NCBI GenBank assembly: GCA_035716025.1
Contig: DASTKH010000042.1
Span: 121,932 to 185,931, forward strand
Source: JADGHE01 sp035716025
GTDB taxonomy: Bacteria; Pseudomonadota; Alphaproteobacteria; Rhizobiales; Xanthobacteraceae
Direction: 5' to 3'
DNA: 64,000 nucleotides
The position numbers were made by a program, and so were the translations under genes. The notes beneath the pieces were generated by a model. It did no database searches. It saw only the letters and a program-made list of their open reading frames with translations, and had not been told where the DNA came from. Shown piece after piece: positions 57,470-64,000 of the stretch (positions are counted from its first letter, which is position 1; each line of letters starts with the position of its first letter).

Positions 57470-59661
57470 GAGGCCCCTCTCCGCAATCGTGAAACGAGAA
57501 TCTGAATGCCGACCGAGAGGGCGATCCAGCCGACCACGCAGGCACCCAGGATGGCGACGTTTTCGGCGGTGGGGTTTCGGAGAATCTCAAAAATCTGCGC
57601 GCCGAGGGCGGACATGACCAGAAGCCCCGGCGTCATGCCCAGGAGGGTTCCGAGAAGATATTCGTGCAGGCGGATCTGGCTGGCGCCGGCCACGAGATTG
57701 ACGAAAGTGAACGGGGCGACCGGCACGAGGCGGATCAAGGCGACGGCAATCACGCCGCGCCGGACGATGCGCCGGCGAATGCGGTCGAGCCGCGGACCCA
57801 GAAGGTCCCGCACCACTTCCTTTCCGGCCCATGCGCCGACGAGATAGACGACGAGGGCGCTCGCCAGGGCTCCCGCACCGGCATACAGAAAGCCGAACAC
57901 AGGGCCGAAGGTCGCCGCCGTCACGGCGATGAGGACAGTGACGGGAAAGGCCACGAAGCCGGCGATCACGAACGCCGCGATCACCGCGAGCGGCGCCCAG
58001 AAACCGCCGGTGATCCGGAGAAGGCCGGCACGAACGGCCTCCGGTGCGGCGAGGTTCGACAGCGGCGTGTATTGCCAGGCAAGCGGAAGCGCAAGGATCA
58101 GAAGCGCCGCCAAGCCGACCTTGATCAGAGTCGAAATCTGTTTGCGGGAGAGCCTGGCGCGCGTTCCGCCGATGGCAAATTCGGGCATCAACGGCCTCTC
58201 GGGGTCGGCAAGTCCATCGATCGGGAGCGTGAGGTCCTCACCGACGGCCTGCCCATCGTCGATCGGACGCAAAACATGCCCGTTCCTTGACACCGATTCC
58301 ACGGTTTCGATCAGCGATCCCGTCCGATTCATGACCGCGCCGACCTCCCCGACGCGCGTGCCGCAATGATCGGCGACGAGGCGGTTGCGAACCTGCGCGA
58401 TCCCCTGACGCTGGAGGTCATCGCGGGCTTGCACGGCGAGATCGCACTCCGTATCGGTTCCCATGGAGCGGTTGTTGAGATTGGCGGAGCCGATCCGCAG
58501 CAGGTCGTCATCAATGATGCACACCTTCGAATGCACCATGGTGTCGCAAACGCGGCCGTGTGCTTCGGTGTGCGGGTAAAGAAGACGAACCCTTGCGGCA
58601 ACGCCGGCCGCACGCATCAGCGCGACGAAGCGGGCCCGGCCGCTGCGCATCGTGCGCTCCTCGATCCAGGAACTGTAAGTTCGGGGCACGATCACGACGG
58701 CTTCCAGGCCGGGCCGTTCCCGCAAGGTTCGGGCGAGATGCTCGCCGAGCTTCGTACAAGTGACGAACTGATTCTCGATGTAGATCGTGCGCCGCGCCGC
58801 CGAAATGGAATCGTAGAACAGCGCTTCCACTTCGCGAACTTCCGGGTGGCCGCCGTAAACCGGCAGCGTACGGGCAATCCCGACATCGACGTTGCGCATG
58901 TCGGGTTCAATACCGTCCGGCCAAACGTCGCCGCACGGCATCAGTTCGCTCGGGACATCGAGACTCGCCTGAGCCCAGCGCGCGCGGACCAGCTTGGCAA
59001 GGGCCCGTGCCGCGGCGCCGTCCACGAGAATCTGCACATCGTGGAAAGGGCGATAGGGCGCGCCCGCCGGATCAACCCGCTGGGGGTTGTCGAGCGAATG
59101 GTCGGATGTGTCCCAGCGCCGCACCGTGAGATCAAAGCCGCCCACAAAGGCAACCGAATCGTCGACGACGATGATTTTCTGATGATGCGCCGAGCCCATC
59201 GGCAGTTCGTCATCGAGACAAAGGCGGACCTGGCGCGGCGTCGCCCAGTGCAGCGAGACGGTCGGAAACAGCTCGCGTTCGAGCGCGTAAACGACGGAAT
59301 AGTCCCACAATAGCAAATGGAATCGCAATTCCGGTCGCCGGCGCGCCAAGGCGGAGATGAACTCTGACAAGGTCGCCGGCAGTCCGTCGTCCGTCTCACC
59401 GTCTTCGCCGACGAGCCGGCAACGGCTGTTGATGTCCCAGCCGACAATGAAGACGTTCCGTTCCGCTTTCCGAAAGGCGGCCCGCACGGCACGGAAAAAA
59501 GCCGCGCCGTCCACGAGCACGGCGGCACGGTCGGCGTGCTCCACGCGCCAGACATTGCGGCCGGGCCGGAGGATAGCGGGAGGGCTCTCCGCATGGCCCG
59601 AATTGCCGCGGATCAAAGGGTGAACATCGGCAGGGATCTTCCGGGCAGAGGCTTGGGACAT
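57466..59661 (-). CDS. Phospholipase D-like domain fused to a VTT/DedA-type membrane domain
   Basis: The 731-aa protein has two PLD motifs of the HxKx4D type, 'AHHQKIIVVDDSVAFVGG' and 'VHSKVCIIDDDLLRIGSANL', in the N-terminal ~450 residues. A C-terminal membrane part from about residue 500 has roughly six helices and the VTT/SNARE-associated signature 'GFVAFPVTVLIAVTAATFGP' plus 'IRLVPVAPFTFVNLVAGAS'. It probably hydrolyses or transfers phospholipid head groups at the membrane; VTT proteins are linked to lipid scrambling or flipping. The ribosome-binding site is weak. It is coupled to the EEP gene. Confidence 0.9.
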   Translation of the reverse strand: MSQASARKIPADVHPLIRGNSGHAESPPAILRPGRNVWRVEHADRAAVLVDGAAFFRAVRAAFRKAERNVFIVGWDINSRCRLVGEDGETDDGLPATLSEFISALARRRPELRFHLLLWDYSVVYALERELFPTVSLHWATPRQVRLCLDDELPMGSAHHQKIIVVDDSVAFVGGFDLTVRRWDTSDHSLDNPQRVDPAGAPYRPFHDVQILVDGAAARALAKLVRARWAQASLDVPSELMPCGDVWPDGIEPDMRNVDVGIARTLPVYGGHPEVREVEALFYDSISAARRTIYIENQFVTCTKLGEHLARTLRERPGLEAVVIVPRTYSSWIEERTMRSGRARFVALMRAAGVAARVRLLYPHTEAHGRVCDTMVHSKVCIIDDDLLRIGSANLNNRSMGTDTECDLAVQARDDLQRQGIAQVRNRLVADHCGTRVGEVGAVMNRTGSLIETVESVSRNGHVLRPIDDGQAVGEDLTLPIDGLADPERPLMPEFAIGGTRARLSRKQISTLIKVGLAALLILALPLAWQYTPLSNLAAPEAVRAGLLRITGGFWAPLAVIAAFVIAGFVAFPVTVLIAVTAATFGPVFGFLYAGAGALASALVVYLVGAWAGKEVVRDLLGPRLDRIRRRIVRRGVIAVALIRLVPVAPFTFVNLVAGASQIRLHEYLLGTLLGMTPGLLVMSALGAQIFEILRNPTAENVAILGACVVGWIALSVGIQILVSRLRRGAS

Positions 59662-59812
59662 GCCTTCAAAACCGGCCAGAGGGCGGGGGAGTTCCGCCCG
59701 ATCGGCCCTCGGGCGCGGGCTTGACCGGGCCCGAAAACTGCCATTCTTGGACGCGGGCGATCGGTGTGCGGTCCTTGCGCCACGCTGCCCACAATCTCCA
59801 CCAGGTGAGCGC

Positions 59813-60805
59813 ATGTCAGAAGCCGCGTCCATTCCTTCCATCGCGAACCGCGTCCGGGCCATCGGCGTCGACGCGCCGGTCGTCGCGGTACATTTCCTGC
59901 ACCGGACGGCGGCTTTCGTGCTGGGCGAGGAAGCGGTGTTGCTCGTCGACGACCAAGGCGAACGGCGTGCGACCCCGCATGCCGGTGCCATCCTGTCCGT
60001 CGGCGCCGGGACGCGGCAGATCGTCACCGGGGGCGACGACGGCCGCGTCGTTGCGACCGACGAGGCGGGGCAGGTGCGGGAGATTGCGCGCGACGAGAAG
60101 GGCCGCTGGATCGATCAGGTGGCCGTGGCGCCCGAAGCGGTGGCCTGGAGCGCCGGCAAGTCCGCCTTCGTGCTCACGAACGGCAAATTGCGCAGCATCG
60201 ACCTCGCCTCGAGTGCGGGAGGCCTCGCCTTCGCGCCCAAGGGCTTTCGCCTCGCCGTTGCGCATTACGACGGGGCGACGCTGTGGTTTCCCAACGCCAG
60301 CGCCAAGCCCGAGACGCTTCCGTGGCACGGGTCGCATCTCGGCGTCACGTTCAGCCCGGACGGGCGCTTTCTCGTCACCACCATGCAGGAGCCGTTGCTG
60401 CACGGGTGGCGTCTTGCCGACTCCAAGCACATGCGCATGTCTGGCTACGCGGCCAAGGTGCGCTCTCTTTCGTGGAGCGCGGACGGGCATTGGCTCGCCA
60501 CCTCAGGGTCTGAACAGCTGATTCTCTGGCCCTTCCAAGGCCGGGACGGGCCGATGGGCAAGCAGCCGCGCATTCTCGCGCCGCTGCCGGCGCGGTGTGT
60601 GGCCGTCGCCTGCCACCCGAAGCAGGACATCACAGCCGTCGGCTATGCCGACGGCACCGTGTTGCTCGTTCGAATTTCGGACGGAGCGGAAATTCTCGTC
60701 CGTCCGCGCGACGGCCACGCGATTTCGGCGCTCGCGTGGAGCCCGGCAGGCGACCGCCTCGCCTTCGGCACGGAAGAGGCTGGAGCCGGCCTGGTGACCC
60801 TGTGA
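59813..60805 (+). CDS. WD40-repeat protein
   Basis: The 330-aa protein is made of six to seven WD40-like blades: 'PHAGAILSVGAGTRQIVTGGDDGRVV', 'GGLAFAPKGFRLAVAHYDGATLW', 'LGVTFSPDGRFLVTTMQEPLLHGW', 'VRSLSWSADGHWLATSGSEQLILW' and 'ISALAWSPAGDRLAFGTEEAG' (each quoted in part). No signal peptide or other domain is present, so it is a cytoplasmic scaffold. AGGTGAG precedes the ATG. It is divergent from the phospholipase D-VTT gene. Function is unknown; I recall similar single-domain WD40 genes in rhizobia. Confidence 0.88.
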   Translation: MSEAASIPSIANRVRAIGVDAPVVAVHFLHRTAAFVLGEEAVLLVDDQGERRATPHAGAILSVGAGTRQIVTGGDDGRVVATDEAGQVREIARDEKGRWIDQVAVAPEAVAWSAGKSAFVLTNGKLRSIDLASSAGGLAFAPKGFRLAVAHYDGATLWFPNASAKPETLPWHGSHLGVTFSPDGRFLVTTMQEPLLHGWRLADSKHMRMSGYAAKVRSLSWSADGHWLATSGSEQLILWPFQGRDGPMGKQPRILAPLPARCVAVACHPKQDITAVGYADGTVLLVRISDGAEILVRPRDGHAISALAWSPAGDRLAFGTEEAGAGLVTL

Positions 60806-60869
60806 GCCGCGCCGATCGCGGCGGCGCGCGCTGCGTGATGGAGGCGACGCGAAGCGAAGCGAAATCTCG

Positions 60870-62303
60870 TCAGAGCACGATCACGTTTCTGAACTGCCAG
60901 GGATCGGAGGGATCGAGATCTTCGGGAAACAGGCCCGGACGATCCGTGAGCGGCGTCCAGTCGGTGTAGAACCCGCCCACCGGCCCGAGATAGGGAAGCT
61001 GGATGTCGAGGCAGCGGCGATAGTCCATCTCGTCGGCCTCCACGATCCCAGCGCGGGGATTCTCCAACGCCCACACCATCCCGGCCAGAATTGCCGAGGT
61101 CACCTGCAGGCCCGTCGCGTTCTGGTACGGCGCGATCCGCCGCGTTTCCTCGATCGAGAGCTGAGAACCGTACCAATAGGCGTTCTTCGCATGCCCATAG
61201 AGGAGGACGCCGAGCTCGTCGATGCCGTCGACGATATCGTGCTCGTCGAGGATGTAATGGCGCGATTGAGGCTTGCCCGCGCGCCCGAACAGCTCGTGCA
61301 GCGAAAGCACCGCGTCGTCGGCCGGATGATAGGCGTAGTGGCACGTCGGCCGGTAGATCACGCGGTCGCCGTCGCGCACGGTGAAATAGTCGGCAATGGA
61401 AATCGACTCATTGTGGGTGACGAGGAAGCCGAGTTGCGGTCCCGGTGTCGGACACCAGGTTCGCACCCGCGTGTCGGCTCCCGGCTGCAACAGATAGATC
61501 GCCGCCCCGCAACCTGTCTTATGGGCACGGCCGTTTTTGGGCATCCACTTCTCGTGCGTGCCCCAGCCGAGCTCGGCAGGCTGCATGCCTTCGGCGAGAA
61601 AGCCCTCGACCGACCACGTGTTGACGAAGACGTCGCGTTCCTTGGGCTGACGCGCACGCTGCGTGTCGCGCTCGGCGATATGAATTCCCTTGACGCCGGC
61701 GCGCTGCATCAGGCGAGCCCAGTCCTCGCGCGTCCTCGGCTCGTCATACTCGATCCCGAGGTCCCGCGCGACGTTCACGAGCGCCTGCTTGACGAACCAC
61801 GACACCATGCCGGGATTGGCACCGCAGCACGAGACGGCCGTGTGACTTCCGGGCTTTCGCGCGCGCTTCGCCGCGAGCGTCATCTCGCGCAAGGCGTAGT
61901 TCGAACGCGCCTCCGGGCCAAGGGTGGGATCGAAGTAATAGCCCGCCCACGGCTCGTTCACGGTGTCGATATAGAGCGCGCCGACCTCGTTGCAGAGCTC
62001 CATGATGTCGCGTGAGGACGTATCGATCGACACGTTGATGCAGAAACCCTGACCGCCGCCGCGGGTGAGCAGCGGGGCGAGCAGTTCGCGGTAGTTCTCG
62101 CGCGTCACGGCCTGATGAACGAACGCGATCCCGCGCGCATCGAGAATTTCCCGGTCTTTGTCCTGCGGGTCGATCACCACGAAGCGTGTCCGATCGTAAT
62201 CGAAATGGCGTTCGATGAGCGGAAGCGTGCCCTTCCCGATCGAACCGAAACCGATCATCACGATGGGGCCCTCGATGCGGGCATGCACCAGCCAGTCGGT
62301 CAT
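60870..62303 (-). CDS. hss: Homospermidine synthase
   Basis: The enzyme makes sym-homospermidine from putrescine (or putrescine plus spermidine) with NAD in a redox-neutral reaction. The 477-aa protein starts 'IEGPIVMIGFGSIGKGTLPL', a Rossmann motif. It continues with 'GGGQGFCINVSIDTSSRDIM', 'YIDTVNEPWAGYYFD', 'SCCGANPGMVSWFVKQALV' and a C-terminal 'YQNATGLQVTSAILAGMVWAL'. This fits the saccharopine dehydrogenase-like family of bacterial homospermidine synthases common in alphaproteobacteria. It reads in the same direction as the GNAT and decarboxylase genes, forming a polyamine cluster. Confidence 0.95.
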   Translation of the reverse strand: MTDWLVHARIEGPIVMIGFGSIGKGTLPLIERHFDYDRTRFVVIDPQDKDREILDARGIAFVHQAVTRENYRELLAPLLTRGGGQGFCINVSIDTSSRDIMELCNEVGALYIDTVNEPWAGYYFDPTLGPEARSNYALREMTLAAKRARKPGSHTAVSCCGANPGMVSWFVKQALVNVARDLGIEYDEPRTREDWARLMQRAGVKGIHIAERDTQRARQPKERDVFVNTWSVEGFLAEGMQPAELGWGTHEKWMPKNGRAHKTGCGAAIYLLQPGADTRVRTWCPTPGPQLGFLVTHNESISIADYFTVRDGDRVIYRPTCHYAYHPADDAVLSLHELFGRAGKPQSRHYILDEHDIVDGIDELGVLLYGHAKNAYWYGSQLSIEETRRIAPYQNATGLQVTSAILAGMVWALENPRAGIVEADEMDYRRCLDIQLPYLGPVGGFYTDWTPLTDRPGLFPEDLDPSDPWQFRNVIVL

Positions 62304-62416
62304 GAATACGCTCCTTCAATTCTGGCGCTTGAATGCAGGACGGAGAGGGCACGCGCAAGCAGCGCGGCCCTTCGCCTCTGTTCGAGAGGGAGGAGGGGGG
62401 CGCGGAGGGGGATGCG

Positions 62417-62983
62417 CTAGGCTGCGCGCGGCACGACGCGCGGAGTTTCGGCGGACGCAGCCGCGAGGACCGGCACGGCGGTCCGGATCGGCCGACCACG
62501 CGCCGTAACGAGGCCGCGCGCGCCGGTCAACGCACCGGGCACAAGCTCGACCGCGAGAAGGCGCTCGGGATCATGAGGGCCGGGCATGCGCAGTCCGCTC
62601 GTCGCCTGCGCGGAGAAGCCGAAACGTCCATAGTAGGCGGCGTCGCCGACCAGCAGGACGGCGCGATGCCCACGCCGCCGCGCGTCCCGCAGCGCGCGAC
62701 GCACGAGCGCACCGCCGATGCCGCGCCCTTGGGCTTCCGGAGCCACGGCAAGCGGCCCGAGCAGCAGCGCGGGCCGGTCCGGGCCTGCCGAGACATGCCA
62801 CAGGCGCACCGTGCCGACGACCTGGCCGCGCTGGATCGCCACCAGCGCAAGGCCCTCGGCCGGAATGCGCCCCTCGCGAATTTTCGCGGAAGGCTTGGTG
62901 AAACGCTGAGCGCCGTAGGCCGCGTCGAGGACACGTTCTCGCGCCGCGACATCAGTCAAGCGCTCCGGGCGGATGGTGGTCAT
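62417..62983 (-). CDS. GNAT-family N-acetyltransferase
   Basis: The 188-aa protein has the GNAT acetyl-CoA-binding motif 'LAVAPEAQGRGIGGALVRRAL' (V4 and Arg/Gln-x-x-Gly-x-Gly/Ala signature) and 'VLLVGDAAYYGRFGFS', typical of the PhnO/YhbS-like group. The acceptor is unknown. It lies between the ornithine/lysine-type decarboxylase and homospermidine synthase on the same strand, so a polyamine or small-amine acceptor is plausible. The 113-bp gap before hss contains a diverged GC-rich repeat. Confidence 0.88.
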   Translation of the reverse strand: MTTIRPERLTDVAARERVLDAAYGAQRFTKPSAKIREGRIPAEGLALVAIQRGQVVGTVRLWHVSAGPDRPALLLGPLAVAPEAQGRGIGGALVRRALRDARRRGHRAVLLVGDAAYYGRFGFSAQATSGLRMPGPHDPERLLAVELVPGALTGARGLVTARGRPIRTAVPVLAAASAETPRVVPRAA

Positions 62984-63112
62984 TCGTGATTCCTCACGCG
63001 CGAGCGGATCGCCGCTCGCTTTACGGGAGACGTCTTGCCGTGGTGTTCGTTGCCGCCCTCGCCTCTGCGAGGAAGGTTCAGCGGCTTGGCCGGCCTCTCG
63101 AGAGAACCCGGC

Positions 63113-63134
63113 GGCCCTCCCGGTCCCGGGAGGG
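63113..63134. terminator. GC-rich palindrome after the decarboxylase gene
   Basis: GCCCTCCC-GGTCCC-GGGAGGGC (extendable by two pairs) lies 10 bases past the decarboxylase stop. It has no T-run; it may weaken transcription into the GNAT gene. Confidence 0.4.
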
Positions 63135-63143
63135 CGTGAGGCT

Positions 63144-64000
63144 TCAGATGTGATAGGTCTTCAGCGGCGGGAAGCCGTTGAAAGCGACCGCCGAGTAGGT
63201 GGCCGTGTAGGCGCCCGCTCCCTCGATCAGCAGCTTGTCACCGATTTCGAGGCTCACGGGCAGGTCGTACGGCTCCTTCTCGTAGAGCACATCCGCCGAG
63301 TCGCAGGTCGGGCCTGCCAGGACGCACGGCGCCACCGGCGCTCCGTCGCGCGGCGTTCGCACCGGGTAACGGATCGACTCGTCCATCGTCTCGGCGAGGC
63401 CGCCGAACTTGCCGATATCGAGATAGACCCAGCGCACGTCGTCGTTCTCGCTCTTCTTGGAGACCAGCACCACTTCGGTTTCGATGACCCCGGCGTTGCC
63501 GACCATGCCGCGGCCGGGCTCGATGATGGTCTCGGGAATACGGTTGCCGAAGTGCCTGCGCAGCGCGCGGAAGATCGACATCCCGTAGCTCCGGACGGTG
63601 GGCACCTCCTTGAGGTAGCGGGTCGGGAATCCCCCGCCGAGATTGACCATCGACAGCGTGATGCCGCGCTCGGCACAGGCGCGAAAAATCCCGGCCGCGC
63701 TTGCAAGCGCTCGGTCCCAGGCCTTCACGTTGCGCTGCTGTGAGCCGACGTGGAACGATACGCCATACGGATCGAGGCCCAGCGCACGGGCGCGATCCAG
63801 CACCTCGACTGCCATGGCGGGGTCACAGCCGAATTTGCGCGAGAGCGGCCACTCGGCGCCGTCGCAGTCGTGGAGGAAGCGGCAGAAGACCCGCGAGCCC
63901 GGCGCCGCGCGGGCGATCTTCTCGACCTCCGCCTCGCAGTCAACGGCGAACAGGCGAATGCCGAGCGCATAGGCGCGGGCGATATCCCGCTCCTTCTTGA
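63144..64000 (-). CDS. Ornithine/lysine-type PLP decarboxylase (type III fold), 5' end outside the window
   Basis: The frame is open to the right edge, so the start and the N-terminal region with the PLP lysine lie outside. The visible ~285 residues are the alanine-racemase-fold barrel and beta domain of eukaryotic-type ornithine/diaminopimelate decarboxylases: 'GVSFHVGSQQRNVKAWDRAL', 'LSMVNLGGGFPTRY', 'TIIEPGRGMVGNAG', 'VLAGPTCDSADVLYEKEPY' with the catalytic Cys of the second subunit, and 'IEGAGAYTATYSAVAFNGF'. It makes putrescine or cadaverine, the substrate of homospermidine synthase downstream. Confidence 0.93.
   Translation of the reverse strand, partial: KKERDIARAYALGIRLFAVDCEAEVEKIARAAPGSRVFCRFLHDCDGAEWPLSRKFGCDPAMAVEVLDRARALGLDPYGVSFHVGSQQRNVKAWDRALASAAGIFRACAERGITLSMVNLGGGFPTRYLKEVPTVRSYGMSIFRALRRHFGNRIPETIIEPGRGMVGNAGVIETEVVLVSKKSENDDVRWVYLDIGKFGGLAETMDESIRYPVRTPRDGAPVAPCVLAGPTCDSADVLYEKEPYDLPVSLEIGDKLLIEGAGAYTATYSAVAFNGFPPLKTYHI

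Noticed and set aside
1..64000. tRNA, rRNA, CRISPR arrays, insertion sequences and phage genes
   Set aside because: Looked for in intergenic regions and among coding frames; none could be supported.

Overview
The window reads as chromosomal DNA from a GC-rich alphaproteobacterium, most likely a Hyphomicrobiales (Rhizobiales) member. This rests on the tol-pal/cpoB/tilS/ftsH/glmM order, the serC-serA-purA block with a serC-leader-like RNA, CtrA (TTAA-N7-TTAAC) and CcrM (GANTC) sites near outer-membrane protein genes, FnrL/FixK-type boxes, a homospermidine synthase, and an ArsR-methyltransferase regulator heading a metF-metH operon. I see no rRNA, tRNA, CRISPR array, transposase or phage gene.

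Layout. 1-12033: envelope and core genes tolA (3' end), tolB, pal, cpoB, tilS, ftsH and glmM. They are interrupted by a convergent asparagine-synthetase-like gene between tolB and pal and by an MFS transporter between ftsH and glmM. 12.2-14.7 kb: a 5'-truncated bacterioferritin gene, then two outer-membrane beta-barrel genes, the first behind a GANTC cluster and a CtrA box. 14.8-21.2 kb: serC (with leader), serA, purA and a single-pass membrane protein.

21.2-33.3 kb is a catabolic, accessory-looking region. It holds an Asp/Glu-racemase-family gene divergent from acyl-CoA dehydrogenase, CaiB-type CoA-transferase, a TRAP-binding-protein-like gene with no signal peptide, a beta-hydroxyacid dehydrogenase and a small RHH-like protein. 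Facing these is a minus-strand trio of ADP-forming acyl-CoA synthetase and two unlike acyl-CoA dehydrogenase subunits. 31.7-37.5 kb: a complete five-gene dipeptide/oligopeptide-type ABC transporter. 37.5-40.0 kb: ubiT-ubiU-ubiV for O2-independent ubiquinone synthesis, with an FNR-type box. 40.1-47.7 kb: a fused hydantoinase/5-oxoprolinase divergent from a complete TRAP transporter, followed by a glutathione S-transferase.

47.8-50.5 kb: an extensin-like lipoprotein, a 27-codon membrane peptide gene, an isochorismatase-family hydrolase and a small secreted protein. 50.6-56.7 kb: a methionine/SAM-cycle operon (SahR-like regulator, metF, VOC protein, metH). 56.8-60.8 kb: an EEP-family nuclease/phosphatase and a phospholipase D-VTT fusion, divergent from a WD40 protein. 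60.9-64.0 kb: a polyamine block with homospermidine synthase, a GNAT acetyltransferase and the 3' part of an ornithine/lysine-type decarboxylase that runs off the right edge.

Several modules appear oxygen- or cell-cycle-linked. FNR/FixK-type palindromes precede ubiT and lie between the racemase and the acyl-CoA dehydrogenase, while CtrA and CcrM signals cluster at one porin-like gene. No complete, clearly new system is proven. The strongest leads are the orphan PP-loop ligase in the tol-pal locus, the CoA-ester/TRAP-like cluster, the possibly leaderless FNR-driven ubiTUV promoter and the repeat insertions inside the hydantoinase gene.
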